Assembly: GCA_030248225.1 (NCBI GenBank)
Contig: JASANE010003235.1
Span: 16,340 to 80,339 of the forward strand
Reading direction: 5' to 3'
Source of the DNA: Trileptium ribeirensis
Taxonomy: Eukaryota > Nematoda > Enoplea > Enoplida > Thoracostomopsidae
Length of the DNA stretch: 64,000 nucleotides
Part shown: positions 23,515 through 34,978 of the stretch, piece by piece
Layout: every line of letters starts with the position of its first letter
How positions within the stretch are numbered: position 1 is the stretch's first letter
Program-made: the position numbers and the translations under genes
The notes under the pieces: generated by a model
The model's database searches: none
Seen by the model: only the letters and a program-made list of their open reading frames with translations
What the model was told of the DNA's origin: nothing

Positions 23515-24965
23515 GGAAAGATGACAAATGAAACGTGGGGAAACAGGAAAATATGGGAGACTAGAAATTGTTGGAATAAGGAAAGTGGGGAAACTGGAAA
23601 CGGATTCGGGAAACGGGAAAATATGGTAAATAGAAATACGTTAGGAAAGGAGTAAATGGTGAAACTTGGGAAACGAGAAACTGCAAAACCTTGGGAAACG
23701 GGAAACTAGAAACGTTTGGGCAGCGAAACATTTGGGAAACTTTGGGCAACGGCAAAATATTGAGAAACTGGAAAAGGTGGGTAAACGGGAAAATTGGAAA
23801 ACGGGAAACAGGAAAATTGGGAAATTGGAAAATGTGGAAACTAGAAATTGGGAAACGGGAAAATGTCGGGAAATTGGAAAATGTGGGAAACTAGAAAGTG
23901 TTTGGAAACAGCGTGAAGTTGGGAAACGGGAAAATTTGTAAACTGGAAAAATATTAACACATGGATCTTGGGAAACCCAGGAAACAGGAAAATGTGGCAA
24001 ACCGGAAACGGGAAACTCGGGAAAATTAGGAAACTCAAAATATGGGATATGGAAAAAGTTTGGAAACGGAAAAATGTTGAGAAACGGAAACTATAGAAAC
24101 TTTAAAATGTGGGAAATAGAAACTTGATGGAAACGAGAAAATGTTGAGAAACATAAAAATGTGGGAAACTGCAGTGTGTTAAAAAAATGGAAAATGTTTG
24201 GAAACGTGAAAATGATGAGATACTGGAAAACGTTGGGAAATGGTAAAATCAGGAAACTGGAAAGTGTGCGAAACGGGAAACTCGGGAGACTGGAAAATAT
24301 GGGAAATTGGAAAATGTGAGAAACGAGTGTGTTATAATGTGGGAAACTGGAGTGTGTTAAAAAACTCGAAAATGTGGGAAACGGGAAAATGATGAGATAC
24401 TGGAAAACGTTGGGAAATGGGAAAATCTGGAAACTGGAAAGTGTGGGAAACGGGAAGCTCGGAAGAATGGAAAATATGAGAAATGGAAAACTGGAAAATG
24501 TAGTAAGCGCGAAACTAGGGGGAAATGGGGTAATGTGGGAAGCAGGAAATTGGGGAAGTTGAAATATGTGGTACTGTCGGAAAACGGGAACGGTTGGGAA
24601 ACTAGAAAATGTGAGAAACGGAGAAATGTTTGGAAACTGTATAAAGTTCAGAACCAGGAAACTCGGGAAAATTGACCAATTGGCAAATGTTGAGAAACCG
24701 GAAAAGGTTGGGAACCGGGAACTTTATAGACTGGAAAATGTTGAGAAATTAGAAAATGTAGAAAACGGGAAACTGGAAAAGGTTCGAAAACGGAAAATGT
24801 GGGAAACTCGAAACTTGGGAAACCGGAAAGTGTTTGGAAATTGCATAAAATTGGCAAACTGGAAAATAGTTCCCAACTTTCCCGTTTCCCAACATCTTTC
24901 ACAGAAACGGGAAAATGTTGAGAAGCTGGAAAACGTTAGAAACGGGAAACTTTGGAAATAGGATA
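23515..24965 (+). repeat. Purine-rich low-complexity array (GGGAAAC / GGAAAAT)
   Basis: About 1.45 kb almost entirely built of GGGAAAC, TGGAAAATGTG and similar 8-13 base words, strongly purine-biased on the + strand. One short inverted segment (24867-24894) reads the complement. Open frames give Gly-Asn-Gly-Lys-Leu-Glu type peptides only because of the repeat. Confidence 0.92.
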
Positions 24966-25059
24966 CTGTGAGCATTTATTTATACGACACACGATGCATA
25001 AAATATAATTTTTCCGCTGGAAACGGGAAGCTCCGTAACGGTCACATTTGTCGAGGCCA

Positions 25060-25175
25060 GGATTAATTTTTTGGCCTGTAAAATAGGATTAGGGTTTGAG
25101 CATTGACCGGTAGCTGCATATACAGTTGATAATTAAAATCTGGCCTGTGGATGGAAGTGAGGATGATATAAGTCC
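25060..25175 (+). repeat. Degenerate minisatellite, third block
   Basis: Phrases 'ggcctgtaaaataggatta' and 'ggcctgtggatggaagtgag' resemble the blocks at 22140 and 23190. Confidence 0.4.
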
Positions 25176-25407
25176 TTTAGTAATTTCGGGAACATTTTCA
25201 TTCAAAATGTGGGGACTTCAGCTTTTCACTTGGTTGTGTATCTATATGTTTATTAGCTCATGATGTGGTGTTTCCGAAGATTTAACTTAGACGTTTCATG
25301 CTCGCTGGGTCTAAATGGGCTCTACGCAGATTTTATTGTTGTGTGTTAACTGAGCATGTGATATGTTTGAACGTACGTTGTTTATTCGCATCACTTACAG
25401 CAAGTTG

Positions 25408-25615
25408 GCCTAGATAACCCCGACGGGCAATACTTTATATCGTTTGAAAAAACAACAGCTTAGAGGGTTGGGTTCATGGAATACCGGTCCCCGACTTATG
25501 CTTAGACTTACTGTATATATGTCTCATATAAGAGCATATATAAGCTTAGGCTAAGGCTTAGTATATCGAGAACGGAATAGCGTGCATTACACTTTGGCCC
25601 CTCAGGGTTACCACG
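25408..25615 (+). mobile_element. MITE family M1, full-length copy
   Basis: Ends GGCCTAGATAACCCCGACGG and, complemented, GGCCGTGGTAACCCTGAGGG form imperfect terminal inverted repeats. Internal family signatures are 'actttatatcgtttgaaaaa', 'aagcttaggctaaggcttag' and 'tatatcgagaacgg'. Confidence 0.8.
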
Positions 25616-28065
25616 GCCGCGATGTTTATATGTTCAGGAACTGAGTATGATTTGCGTATGCTGCTTTCAGCACAGGTTTGATCACAGGGCTCCGCTAGGC
25701 TCGTTTTGAATTTTATAGGCTCGGCTAGTTTGCCGAATTTCGACGGAAAGCTCGAAATTTATTGTTTTGCAATCTCGCAACTTTATAATGTTATAATTAT
25801 TTTGTATTTTTCAAATGTGTTTTAGAAGTAAAACTTTTAAGTTTGCGCAACTGAGTGCCGACGGAATGTTTAATGACGATTGAGCGAAGGATAGGATTAG
25901 TACTCGCCATAAGTGACTGTCTCTTTTCCAAAGCCGGCGTTAAGGCCTCCTGTACCTCCAAGCCCAAGGTGCCGCTCACGTGTGTTCTCTTTACAGGAAA
26001 TACAAGTTCTGGGATCAGACGACTGCAAGAAATAAGTAAGCGCCATTTCATGGCACGCATGTAGCAGAATATTTTAGCAATTATAGGAAGTTATTGATAA
26101 GATGTAATGCAGTAAAAAAATTGTATAACCTTAGAGTGTATAATCAATTTTCCTTAAAATAAGAATGACTCTGTTTAGCGTAAACTCAGTTTTTTAAGAG
26201 TCGATGATTACGCATGTTTTTAACGCTTATTCTATTAAAAATAATGGTAGTTTCGCAAGCGATCTTCAATGTCGTCAGCTAAAAATTATATTGGAATTAA
26301 AATGATTTTAAAAAAAACTAAATTTATAATTGTTCAATTCTTCGTTGCTATCGCATTGTGCTTGATCTTGCCTGTCGAGAATTTATACACGCCACACTAC
26401 GCTATTACATTTATAGGCACATTTTTTGCCTGGCAAACCATTTGATATATATGAGGGAAGAGGTAATGATTTATGTCCCATATATCCCTTCTGGTCATCT
26501 ACGGATGTAGCTTAGCCGATGCCCGAAATGTGGTGGTTCAAGCTGGGTAATGATAAGATTTGGCTAATTCCGCAAAATATGCTCACAAGTGTGCAGCTTT
26601 GTGGGAATCAGTATCGACTTGGAATTTGATTCGGAGGAGGGGTTTATTTGATTTCGTCTTGATTCAGATGACCTAGACTCAGACAGTGGTCAGGAAGATG
26701 GTGATAGTGATGTTACAGAAAATAATACTATTACAATAGTGGAATGTTCACGTTATAAATTGCCCACATGTGGAAGTTTTGTCCTTGTATAGTTACGATC
26801 ACATCATGGAGTATGGTACTCAGCGGGACATTATTATATATAGCATCAAGGACGGTGCTACCCACACCATATACTATGGCGTCTTCGGCACCCTATATTT
26901 TGAAATAACTTAAAAAAGGCGGGAACATTAATAGAGCGAACTTTTTAAATTATATAATAAATGTACTATTCTGTCATGCTATCATTACTAGTGCCTCCTG
27001 AGGTGCCAACACAATTATGTAACTGCACGGCATGCTTTAGCGGGAACAAAACGCAAACTGTCATCTTCATTGAATGGTATTTGGTCGTATCTATAGCACT
27101 ATACAGGCAAGTCCACGGTGTCGTTGATACAATATAAAATTATTTTAAACATATTGATGGTGTACTCTTGCACACCATATCGTTGATGGCGTTACGCAAG
27201 CTGTACGTGTACAAAAACTTCCACATGACGGGCAACTTATAACGTGAACGCTACATAACACAATAGTTCAAATTACCAATAAACGTCACCATGTTCAGCA
27301 TTCCATTTTAATACTTCATTGTCTTGCAAAAATCCATGAGGATTAGAGGAAAAAGCTGTAATATCAAAGGCTTCTACCGATGCCGAGTAGGTTCATATGG
27401 GCTACCCAGTGCTGTGCACGGGTAGGGGTACCCGTAGGCCGGGCAGGGTATGGGTTACCCGGCCTGATCTCGTCTCTATCAGGTCATACTCAAAAGTAAC
27501 TGCAAAAATATAACTTCTATTCTTGTGCTTTAAATCGTCAGTATACTCTCTTCAAAATTATGGACCAATGGCATTGCCACGGTAGGTGGGCAGGACTGGG
27601 GTTACCCACACCATTGTTTGGGTTCTGCTTACAGTCAGAACTCTTGTTTCAAGCAGATTCTACTACGCAGTATTTCGGTTGGACGAGACTTCCTTGCAGC
27701 CGACAGAATCAGAAATAGCCTAGAACTTTGATATATATACTATCGTTAAAGTTTGCTTCGTAGTATTGGGCAACGGACGGGTTTGAGGTCAAATGGCCGG
27801 CCTTCCGGGGTTCGACGGTCGGGCGACGTCAAATGGACGACTGAATGTCAAAAAACTTCTTTTACTTTGATGCGAATTTAATACTCGTAAAAATGCTTCT
27901 TCTGTATTTGTCTGTACAATCGATTTGCACAGACATACAATGAAGCTGGTAAGGTGCCGAATTCTACGCCTGCGTAGACTACATCAAGACTGTACTATAA
28001 TTAGTGCTGGGCGACGGCCGGCTTTGGGGTTTATCTTTAGATATTGAGGAAATTTGTTTAATAAT
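25616..28065. other. No identified gene; one acidic reading-frame remnant
   Basis: At 26583-26788 (+) one frame reads an acidic stretch (SIDLEFDSEEGF, a stop, then LDSDDLDSDSGQEDGDSD). Such regions occur at the N-terminus of piggyBac-type transposases, but no catalytic domain is present. A 40-nt segment between a 'ttctctttacag' acceptor (25985-25996) and a GTAAGC donor near 26036 could be an isolated exon (KYKFWD..), but I found no partner exons. Confidence 0.3.
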
Positions 28066-28069
28066 AAAC

Positions 28070-28998
28070 ATATATAAACAATGTAACAATGCTACGACAC
28101 GTAAAATGCATATGTTTATTCATGTAAAATTCAGGAACACGGTTTGAGCGATATTAGTTAATGTTCACCACGTGTTCTGAACTACACAAGGTTTTTTCAA
28201 AACGCTAACCATTATAATAGCTACAAAAACATATGACGACTGCCAAAATGTTAAGCTAATTTAGGATCGCTTTATGTAATAGCACATTAATATTTGCATA
28301 AAGTGATGGTAGTTATGCATTATCTGCAAGTTTAGGCGTTTAAAATAATTTACTTTAAAATATTACATTAAGCTTATGCAAGGTCATTATATATAACTCA
28401 TGAACAGATTATTATGTTGCATAATGAAATCACAAAAAACTATTCTACGATTTTAAGACACTTTGTTAAAAATAGCGTACACGTGAAATAGCGTAAAATC
28501 TATTTTTCTGCTTAAGATTTTTATTTTAAAACTTATTTTAATTTATAAAATTTTGAATTAAAAATGAAAGTTGGATTTGCATTTTCGGTAAATATATAGT
28601 ATGGTTGAAGTACCAGCAAAGTAATACATTCGGCTAATAATCTTTGTGATACAGCGAACGTGTCTGTATCATATATGTAGTCTTTTAATAAAGCACCATC
28701 GTTAATATTAAATTATTTAAATTAATTTGCTTTAGTAAGCTTTGGACACCAGCGCTTATAATATGTCTCTTTGAGTGCGTTCCTCAATACTTTGGCAAAC
28801 GTCATATGTTTTTGTAGCTATTATAGTGGTTAGAGGTTTGAAAAACCTTGTGCGGCAGCAGCATTTGCATTAAAACGTACTTTAAAACACGTGGTGAACA
28901 TTAACTAACATCGCTCAAATCTTGTTCCTGAATTTTATATGAATAAACATATGCATTTTACATGTTATATCGTAGCATTGGTACCTTGTATTATTCTT
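28070..28998. mobile_element. 0.93-kb element with long inverted repeats
   Basis: The left arm (about 28075-28245) and the right arm (about 28795-28990) are inverted copies. They share the complement of 'aatgctacg', 'aaatgcatatgtttattcat', 'attcaggaaca', 'ttaatgttcaccacgtg', 'accattataatagctacaaa' and 'aacatatgac'. The 550-bp centre is AT-rich and non-coding. This looks like a non-autonomous DNA transposon with arms of about 170-190 bp. Confidence 0.8.
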
Positions 28999-29329
28999 TT
29001 TACATTGTCGCTAAGTACTCTTTAGAGTCAAGGTTAAATTAATGGGAAAAATCATGATGAAGTTTCAAGTGACAATTTGTTCTATAAACTCTTCTCAACT
29101 GTATAGCGCAGCCGAGCCTGCCATGACGTCTGAAAGGCCGAGCCAAAGCCCAAGACGTGTTTGAGAGAGTAGAGTCAAAAGTACCGAACTCTATGTTCGG
29201 CTCTTAAAAGGTATTCCCACAGTTCGAAATTCGTTAAATTTTGAAGATAACTCTCAAATTTTAGTATATACCATTCGACTCAGCTCGACGAGCTGAGCCA
29301 GAAAATATTCAGTTCGTTCACTTAATGAC

Positions 29330-30800
29330 AATTTTTTTCGAGTTTTTGGGTTCACATTGGTCGCCCCTTAGTACCCAAAATTTTTGAAATGCGCAATACC
29401 ACGATAGTCTAGCAAAAGCAAGAACAGCAGAGGTTACATCGGCTCGACTCCTAAAAGATCTAGCAGCAACTACATAGTTTATTTGACAGTTTGCATATGT
29501 TCTCTCTAATAGGAAGTCGCAAACTTTTATTGTTTGGAGCATGAGATGTCATCGTAGCTTATTATGGGAATAGTTGACCCGAATACTGTCTACAAAGAGG
29601 CGAGTCGAGCAAGAACTGGAAAAACGTGGCTGTTTGCCACCTGTAATATAAAACACCTGGTAAACATCCAGTAGGCTGTGGCGGATCCAGGATTTCCTCG
29701 TGGAGAAATCCCAAAGCCATCCACTTGCCCGAAGAGCTGAACTACCACTCCCCCTGCCCGCGGCGCCGCATCCTGTCTGCCGAGGCGCCGTAATCTCCCT
29801 ATACCGGGGCGCTGAGCCCTCCCACCCAGACGCGCTGCACCCTCTTCCCACCACGAGGCGTGGCACCCTCCCCCTCCTCCAGGCGCCGCATTCCTCTCCT
29901 CCCGACCAGCCACAAAACCTCCGAATTGCCGCACCCCTGATGCGCCGCACCCCCTGAGGCGTCGCGCCTTCAACCCGCCCCCGAAGTGTCGCCCCCGACC
30001 TAACCCGCAGGCACCGCTCCCAATCCCCTTCCGAGGCGCCGTCTGGAAATCAATCGACGGATCTCCTTGGGTCGGTGCTTGCTTCTAGTCGCACAACCAA
30101 CGATAGCCCACTTTACAGCGCACAAGAAACAGCTTAGCTGCAAAGGGTGTCGCAAACTATTATTGTTTGTAGCCTGAGAGCTGAACCTAGCTTGTTATTG
30201 GAAGATCCGAACCAGGTCGATGTTCGCGAAAAGGCGAATCGGGTAAGAACTTGAAAAACGTTGCTCTGTGACACCTACAATGAATATACGGTATTAAAGG
30301 CTAGGCAGTGGCGGATCCGAAATTTCACGATCGGGGAACCCGAGGCACCGGCTCAGTATTTAGACACACAACGATGGTCCACTTTGTAGCATACTACTCA
30401 TCTAGATCGATATGCCTGCCTTGTCTGATCAGCCGAGCCTAGTAGATTTGGAAAAACTGGGGACGGCTATTAAAACACTTTTTTAGAACAACAAACACAA
30501 TCAAAACAAGTGGTGTTTACCATAGTATAGCGCCAAAAGCGAGCAGAGCAGAAGATTTCATCGGCTTGGCTATAGGTACATGGTTCATTTGGCGGTTTTG
30601 TAGTTGACCTCTCTAATATTTATGGAGCGTAACCTTTTATTATTTGGAGCCTCAGAATCGATCTTATCTTGACATCGGAGTAGTCGAACTGTTTATGAGT
30701 CGCACTGATTCTGCCTACATCGAGAGCCCATCCGAGATAGCTCAGGAAGAGTCGAATCGAGTCAGAGAGTTATAGCTGTTTTTCACCCAAACAAACAATG
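29330..30800 (+). repeat. Three diverged tandem copies of a ~460-bp segment
   Basis: The block beginning 'gtcgcaaacttttattgttt' recurs at 29517, 30149 and 30608 ('gcgtaaccttttattatttg'). The upstream part ('agcagaggttacatcggct', 'tttatttgacagttt') recurs at 29426 and about 30550. Copy 1 is longer because of a GC-rich insert. 'GTGGCGGATCC' stands at the same place in copies 1 and 2 (29677, 30309). Confidence 0.7.
29690..30060 (-). repeat. GC-rich insert with GAGGCGCCGCACCCC-like repeats
   Basis: About 370 bp of far higher GC than the rest of the window, built from irregular units around AGGCGCCGC followed by CCCTCCC. It lies just inside a GTGGCGGATCCAGG motif, a sequence resembling ends of hAT elements. 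Overlapping open frames on both strands (Arg/Gly/Pro-rich) follow from the composition. Confidence 0.7.
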
Positions 30801-31540
30801 GGTACTAACCATACAAGCTCGAGGTCCGAAGTGGAACCGGGAGGGTAACCGGGTCCCCATTAGGCCTTCGGTTTCCCAAGGGAGGGCGTTGGACGGCCTG
30901 TCGGGACGGGCGTTGGGGTTCCGAGCCTCTCGGGAAGGGAGGCTAACCAAGCCCCCGAGCCTTTGGTGGGAAAAGGCGTAACCGATCCCTTGGGGAGGGG
31001 GTATCCGAGACTTCTTGAGAGCAACCAGACGAACCCTATGATGAGCATGTATGGCAATCACTCTCTGCCGCAAATATAAAATTCTAGCTGCGTTTGAAAG
31101 AATCAATAAGCCAGGGTCTTAGCTATCGAAAAATTTATGTAGTACGGTAATTTAATATAAATGCGTAATTTATTTCTTTGTCTGTTATTCATGAAATAAA
31201 ACGATAATTGAATCGAAATATAAAGGGAAACAGCAAAATGCCGACTTACACGGGCCTATTCTATTCTTCAAAGAATGCGTTTGTGCAATCTAACTCGCCT
31301 TCATAAATAAATCTCTATTCATTGGAAACCATGTTCTCAAATTTTTCCTTAATTTAATGCGCTCCGTTCGTGCCCAGCTTATGATAGCTGGGACGTAATA
31401 ATAAAAATATACAGTTAACGTGGGCTATTTGAGAAACTGACCAAAGTGTATTTCATAAAAAGTTGTAGCTTCAAAAGAAATTAAACACCGGTTTTTTTAA
31501 AAAGTGCAAAAACTTCTTTAAAAATGGACCATTATTGGCA
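30801..31540. other. GC-rich patch, otherwise nothing recognised
   Basis: The stretch 30825-31015 is GC-rich with several short hairpins (for example CCTCTCGGGAAGGGAGG). No RNA gene or protein is recognised. Confidence 0.35.
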
Positions 31541-31992
31541 TATTTTAATTTGAGGGTTCGGACGTTAATTTGAGGGTTCGGACTTTAATTTGAGGGTTCG
31601 AACGTTAATTTGAGGGTTCGGACGTTAATTTGAGGGTTCGGACGTTAATTTGAGGGCTCAGACGTTAACTTGAGGGTTCGGACGTTAATTGGAGGGTTCG
31701 CACGTTAATTGGAGGGTTCGGACGTTAATTGGAGGGTTCGGACGTTAATTTGAGGGTTCGAACGTTAATTTGAGGGTTCGGACGTTAATTTGAGGGTTCG
31801 GACGTTAATTTGAGGGTTCGGACGTTAACTTGAGGGTTCGGACGTTAATTGGAGGGTTCGCACGTTAATTGGAGGGTTCGGACGTTAATTGGAGGGTTCG
31901 GACGTTAATTGGAGGGTTCGGACGTTAATTTGAGGGTTCGAACGTTAATTTGAGGGTTCGGACGTTAATTTGAGGGTTCGGACGTTATTTTG
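31541..31992 (+). repeat. Tandem array, exact 20-bp unit, about 22 copies
   Basis: Unit GACGTTAATTTGAGGGTTCG with strictly kept 20-bp phase. Variant units (ACTT, GGAG, CACG, AACG) occur in the same order in 31661-31820 (eight units) and 31821-31992 (nine units), which shows a block duplication with one extra unit. The array ends 322 bp upstream of the METTL26 start codon. Confidence 0.98.
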
Positions 31993-32313
31993 CAGAATAG
32001 TGTCTGTCATCCAGCGTTGCTTTTTAGTTTTATGGTTTTGCTCACTTTTATGAAGATGTAGATACATGGTTTGTTTCGTGAAAGTGAAGGACGGACAAAC
32101 ATGTTTAGTTTGATATTGGTAATAATAAATTAATATATGTGACCAAAGCATGCCATGGTCCCCACCAACTGAAAATTCTAAATATATACGCCAATACATG
32201 TCAAAGCGTTTATCCCATAGAAATGATATCTAGCCATGTAGTTTTAACTATTTTAGGTAGGTATTTATCAGGTTATTCAGAGTGCTTAAATACATTCAAG
32301 TGTCGATCCTAAA

Positions 32314-32940
32314 ATGCTTTCTTACTCAGCAGTAGGCCGTAATAAAGGTCCGATACTGTCGATACTGCGGCCATACCTTGAAGCGTTTGAGAGTGGGAAA
32401 ATTTTGGAAATTAGCTCCGGCTCCGGTGAACATCTAACGCTGTTTGCAACCGAATTCCCGCAACATACATTCCAGCCGTCTGAAATCAATACACGATGCC
32501 TAGAAAGCATCGAAGCGTACAAAAATCATTACCGCTTAGCGAATTTGGCCCATCCGGCTCCGGTCGACGTTTCAACTGATCATTCTAGCTGGGACGGGTT
32601 AATCGCAAATCACCCGGAGAGCTATGACTTGATCTTCAACGCTAATATGATTCATATTAGCTCAACGGTCGCAGTCGAGGGACTATTTCGCAATGCCGGT
32701 CGGCTACTCAAACCAATAACTGGTATACTGTTTTTGTACGGACCGTTCTCGGTCGATGGTACGATTTCGCCTCAGTCGAACGTGGATTTCGATAAAAGCT
32801 TACGACAACAAAATCCGGACTGGGGATATCGCGACACGCGATATTTGCGTCAGCTGGGTGCATCCAACGGACTAGTCTACGAGTCGATCTACGATATGCC
32901 GGCGAATAATAAGGTGCTAGTGTTTCGGAAGAAAAGGTAG
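32314..32940 (+). CDS. METTL26: METTL26, UPF0585/DUF938 methyltransferase-like protein
   Basis: 208 residues, single exon, similar in length to the animal and bacterial DUF938 family (about 204). SAM-binding motif I reads ILEISSGSGEH (about 30-40). Next come QPSEINTRCLESI (the acidic-loop region), NANMIHIS (about 109-116) and the diagnostic YGPFSVDGTISPQSNVDFD with the end MPANNKVLVFRKK. The family has a class I methyltransferase fold; its substrate is not established. The start is the first Met, aligned with the family N-terminus (..RNKGPIL). No presequence is evident. The frame is intact and there is no sign of intron loss scars such as a poly(A) tail. Confidence 0.96.
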   Translation: MLSYSAVGRNKGPILSILRPYLEAFESGKILEISSGSGEHLTLFATEFPQHTFQPSEINTRCLESIEAYKNHYRLANLAHPAPVDVSTDHSSWDGLIANHPESYDLIFNANMIHISSTVAVEGLFRNAGRLLKPITGILFLYGPFSVDGTISPQSNVDFDKSLRQQNPDWGYRDTRYLRQLGASNGLVYESIYDMPANNKVLVFRKKR

Positions 32941-33419
32941 ACAAAAAGGATGTCCAACAAAAAATTGTTATATATAGTTAAGGGCACTAGGGCCCAGCTA
33001 ATAATGTTCAGGATGCTTTTTCGAAATATATATTGAATTTGTACCTGTATGCTAATCACTCGGTTGGTAGTGGAAAAGCTGTCAGCTTGACTTTGTGTGC
33101 AAAGTGCTGAGTTGTTTAGTGCACCATGTCGTGATTTCTTAACAAACAATTCATAAAGCCGTATTCACATCGTGTCCACGATTTGTGTTCACATTTCGTC
33201 GTGTTCACACTTGTGTGACTATCGTATACGTGTGTGAATCGTTGTAAACTATTTTGACGCTACTTCATCGAACATGAATTTATGTTTGCCTTATCGGATT
33301 GGAACGAATGCAGTGCAATAGTAGTAATGATTTGCAAAATTTTCTTCGTGGTGTGGATTTTTTCAATTTTTTTGCCTGACATTTTTAAATCTACTTCTTC
33401 TTCTTGAGCGTTTGTCCTA

Positions 33420-33860
33420 ATAGATTGCGGGGTCCGCTTGTTTGCAAAGGCTTCTCCATTTGATCCGGCAAACATCTTCATTCCTGACATGATCCCATTT
33501 TGTTATTCCCAAGCACCATGCAGCATACGCATTTCCATTGCACGAAGGTCTTGCTGAGCTCTTGCTGTTGTTGGCCAACATTCCGATCCGTATAGAGCAA
33601 CGGGTCTTATCACGGACCTATAGACTTTTGCCTTCAGGCGCTGTGGCATGCGGCGGTCACATAAAACACCGGTTAGTTGCCGCCATTTAGCCCAGGCAGC
33701 CGTAATTCTCGCACGAACCTCAGTAGTGAGGTCGCCATCATTGGTGATATGGGATCCGAGGTACTTGAAGCTTTGTGTCTTAGTCAGGTCGATATCATTG
33801 ATTGTGATGGTGCCGTCCGTTGGAGGACCACCTTCCATGTACTCTATGCTTGACATTTTT
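33420..33860 (-). pseudogene. LINE reverse-transcriptase C-terminal fragment
   Basis: The - strand frame reads FKYLGSHI, then EVRARITAAWAKWRQL, LKAKVYRSVIRPVALYG and SECWPT..RAMEMRML. This is the typical 3' end of the reverse transcriptase polyprotein of non-LTR retrotransposons. A frameshift near 33526 moves the continuation (ITKWDHVRNEDV) to another frame. The 5' part (endonuclease, RT palm) is missing, as expected for a 5'-truncated copy. It is non-functional. Confidence 0.9.
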
Positions 33861-34765
33861 AAATAACTTTAATAATTATGACTAAATTTCAGTTTTCTTT
33901 AGGGTGTTACACGTTTCCTTTTATTTTTTAGTATATAAGTACAGGAAAAATGGCTAAAAGAAGAACTAAAAAAATCATTGGACGTTCCATGACCGAGAGA
34001 CTTTTTAATGCTGGGATCGTAAAGTACTTATTGGATTGGCGGCGGTGCTTTTCTTGAGTGATTCTATTAGGTTCTCGCTGTATTATACTGCTATTCCTTC
34101 TTTCTAATACTACCTCGTCGATAATAAGCAAATCCCGTATATGTTTTTAGCCAGCTATTCTCGTTTCCCAATATAAGTGGTGTCGGACACCCAGGATACT
34201 AGCCGTCCTAATCTATTTTTGGTCTTGGAAATGACCTATCTCGCGTGGATGCGTTTTATTCCAACTATCTATATATTTGTGATTTTTACAGTTAAAGTAA
34301 AAGTTACTAGGTGTGTGTCGCATTATAAACAGTATATATCTGATAGATGTGATAAAATAAAATGATACATGATGAAATAAAAGAATCTGTCTATTGAGAG
34401 CTACATCAAAACCTATGTCATATATACCGTTCTCGATCTGCAAAAAACCCAAAATTTTTGATTAAATTTGTGTCAATATACGGCACCTGATATACGGGAT
34501 CACACATGTAAGCTGTGTGACTTGAACACCGTTGAAAGCGAGTACCTACTTTAACATTTTGATCGTCGGTATGCTTTTTGTTTTTTCTGTGTCGAGTAAA
34601 CGTGGATGTATTTAATAATAAACTGTCTTTCAAAGTCGGAGAGCTTTGATCACCAAATGTGGTGGAGAGTCGGACACGAAGACAGCGGTGATAAGTTTAT
34701 GCCCGACCACAGTTGACGGATTCGAAATACGATTCCGTAGGATATTCCAGCTGCACTCTTCGTTC
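33861..34765. other. No gene seen
   Basis: AT-rich sequence between the LINE fragment and an M1 MITE. Confidence 0.35.
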
Positions 34766-34769
34766 AGAG

Positions 34770-34978
34770 TTGGTGGCCACAATTAACTCTGAGGGACAAT
34801 ACGTTATATCGTTAGAAAAAAGAACAGCTTGGAGTGGGGGTTAAGGGGGCTGCAGTCCCCCTACTTGGCTAAGAATTAGCGCATTTCTCATAAGAACCTA
34901 ACCTTAGGCTTAGTATATCGAGAACGGCATGGCATGCACTACATTTTGGTTCCTAAATGTTACCTTGGGCTCAATCTG
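34770..34978 (+). mobile_element. MITE family M1, full-length copy
   Basis: Starts 'gtggccacaattaactctga' and ends 'gttcctaaatgttaccttgg', imperfect inverted termini. It contains 'tacgttatatcgttagaaaa', a GGGGGCTGCAGTCCCCC palindrome and 'aggcttagtatatcgagaac'. Confidence 0.8.

Noticed and set aside
24566..24961. 131-codon Lys/Glu/Asn-rich ORF and opposite-strand Phe/Pro-rich ORFs at 23641-24000
   Set aside because: Products of the purine-rich GGGAAA array read in different frames, with no independent sign of coding.
25985..26040. Isolated exon with KYKFWD, resembling a segment of N-myristoyltransferase
   Set aside because: Similarity stops after six residues, and no neighbouring exon of that protein was found.
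29549..29973. 127- and 133-codon Arg/Gly-rich ORFs on the - strand
   Set aside because: They coincide with the GC-rich insert and are open in overlapping frames on both strands. Composition explains them.
31541..31992. CRISPR-like array
   Set aside because: The 20-bp units are directly adjacent with no unique spacers, in an animal-type genome, so this is an ordinary tandem repeat.
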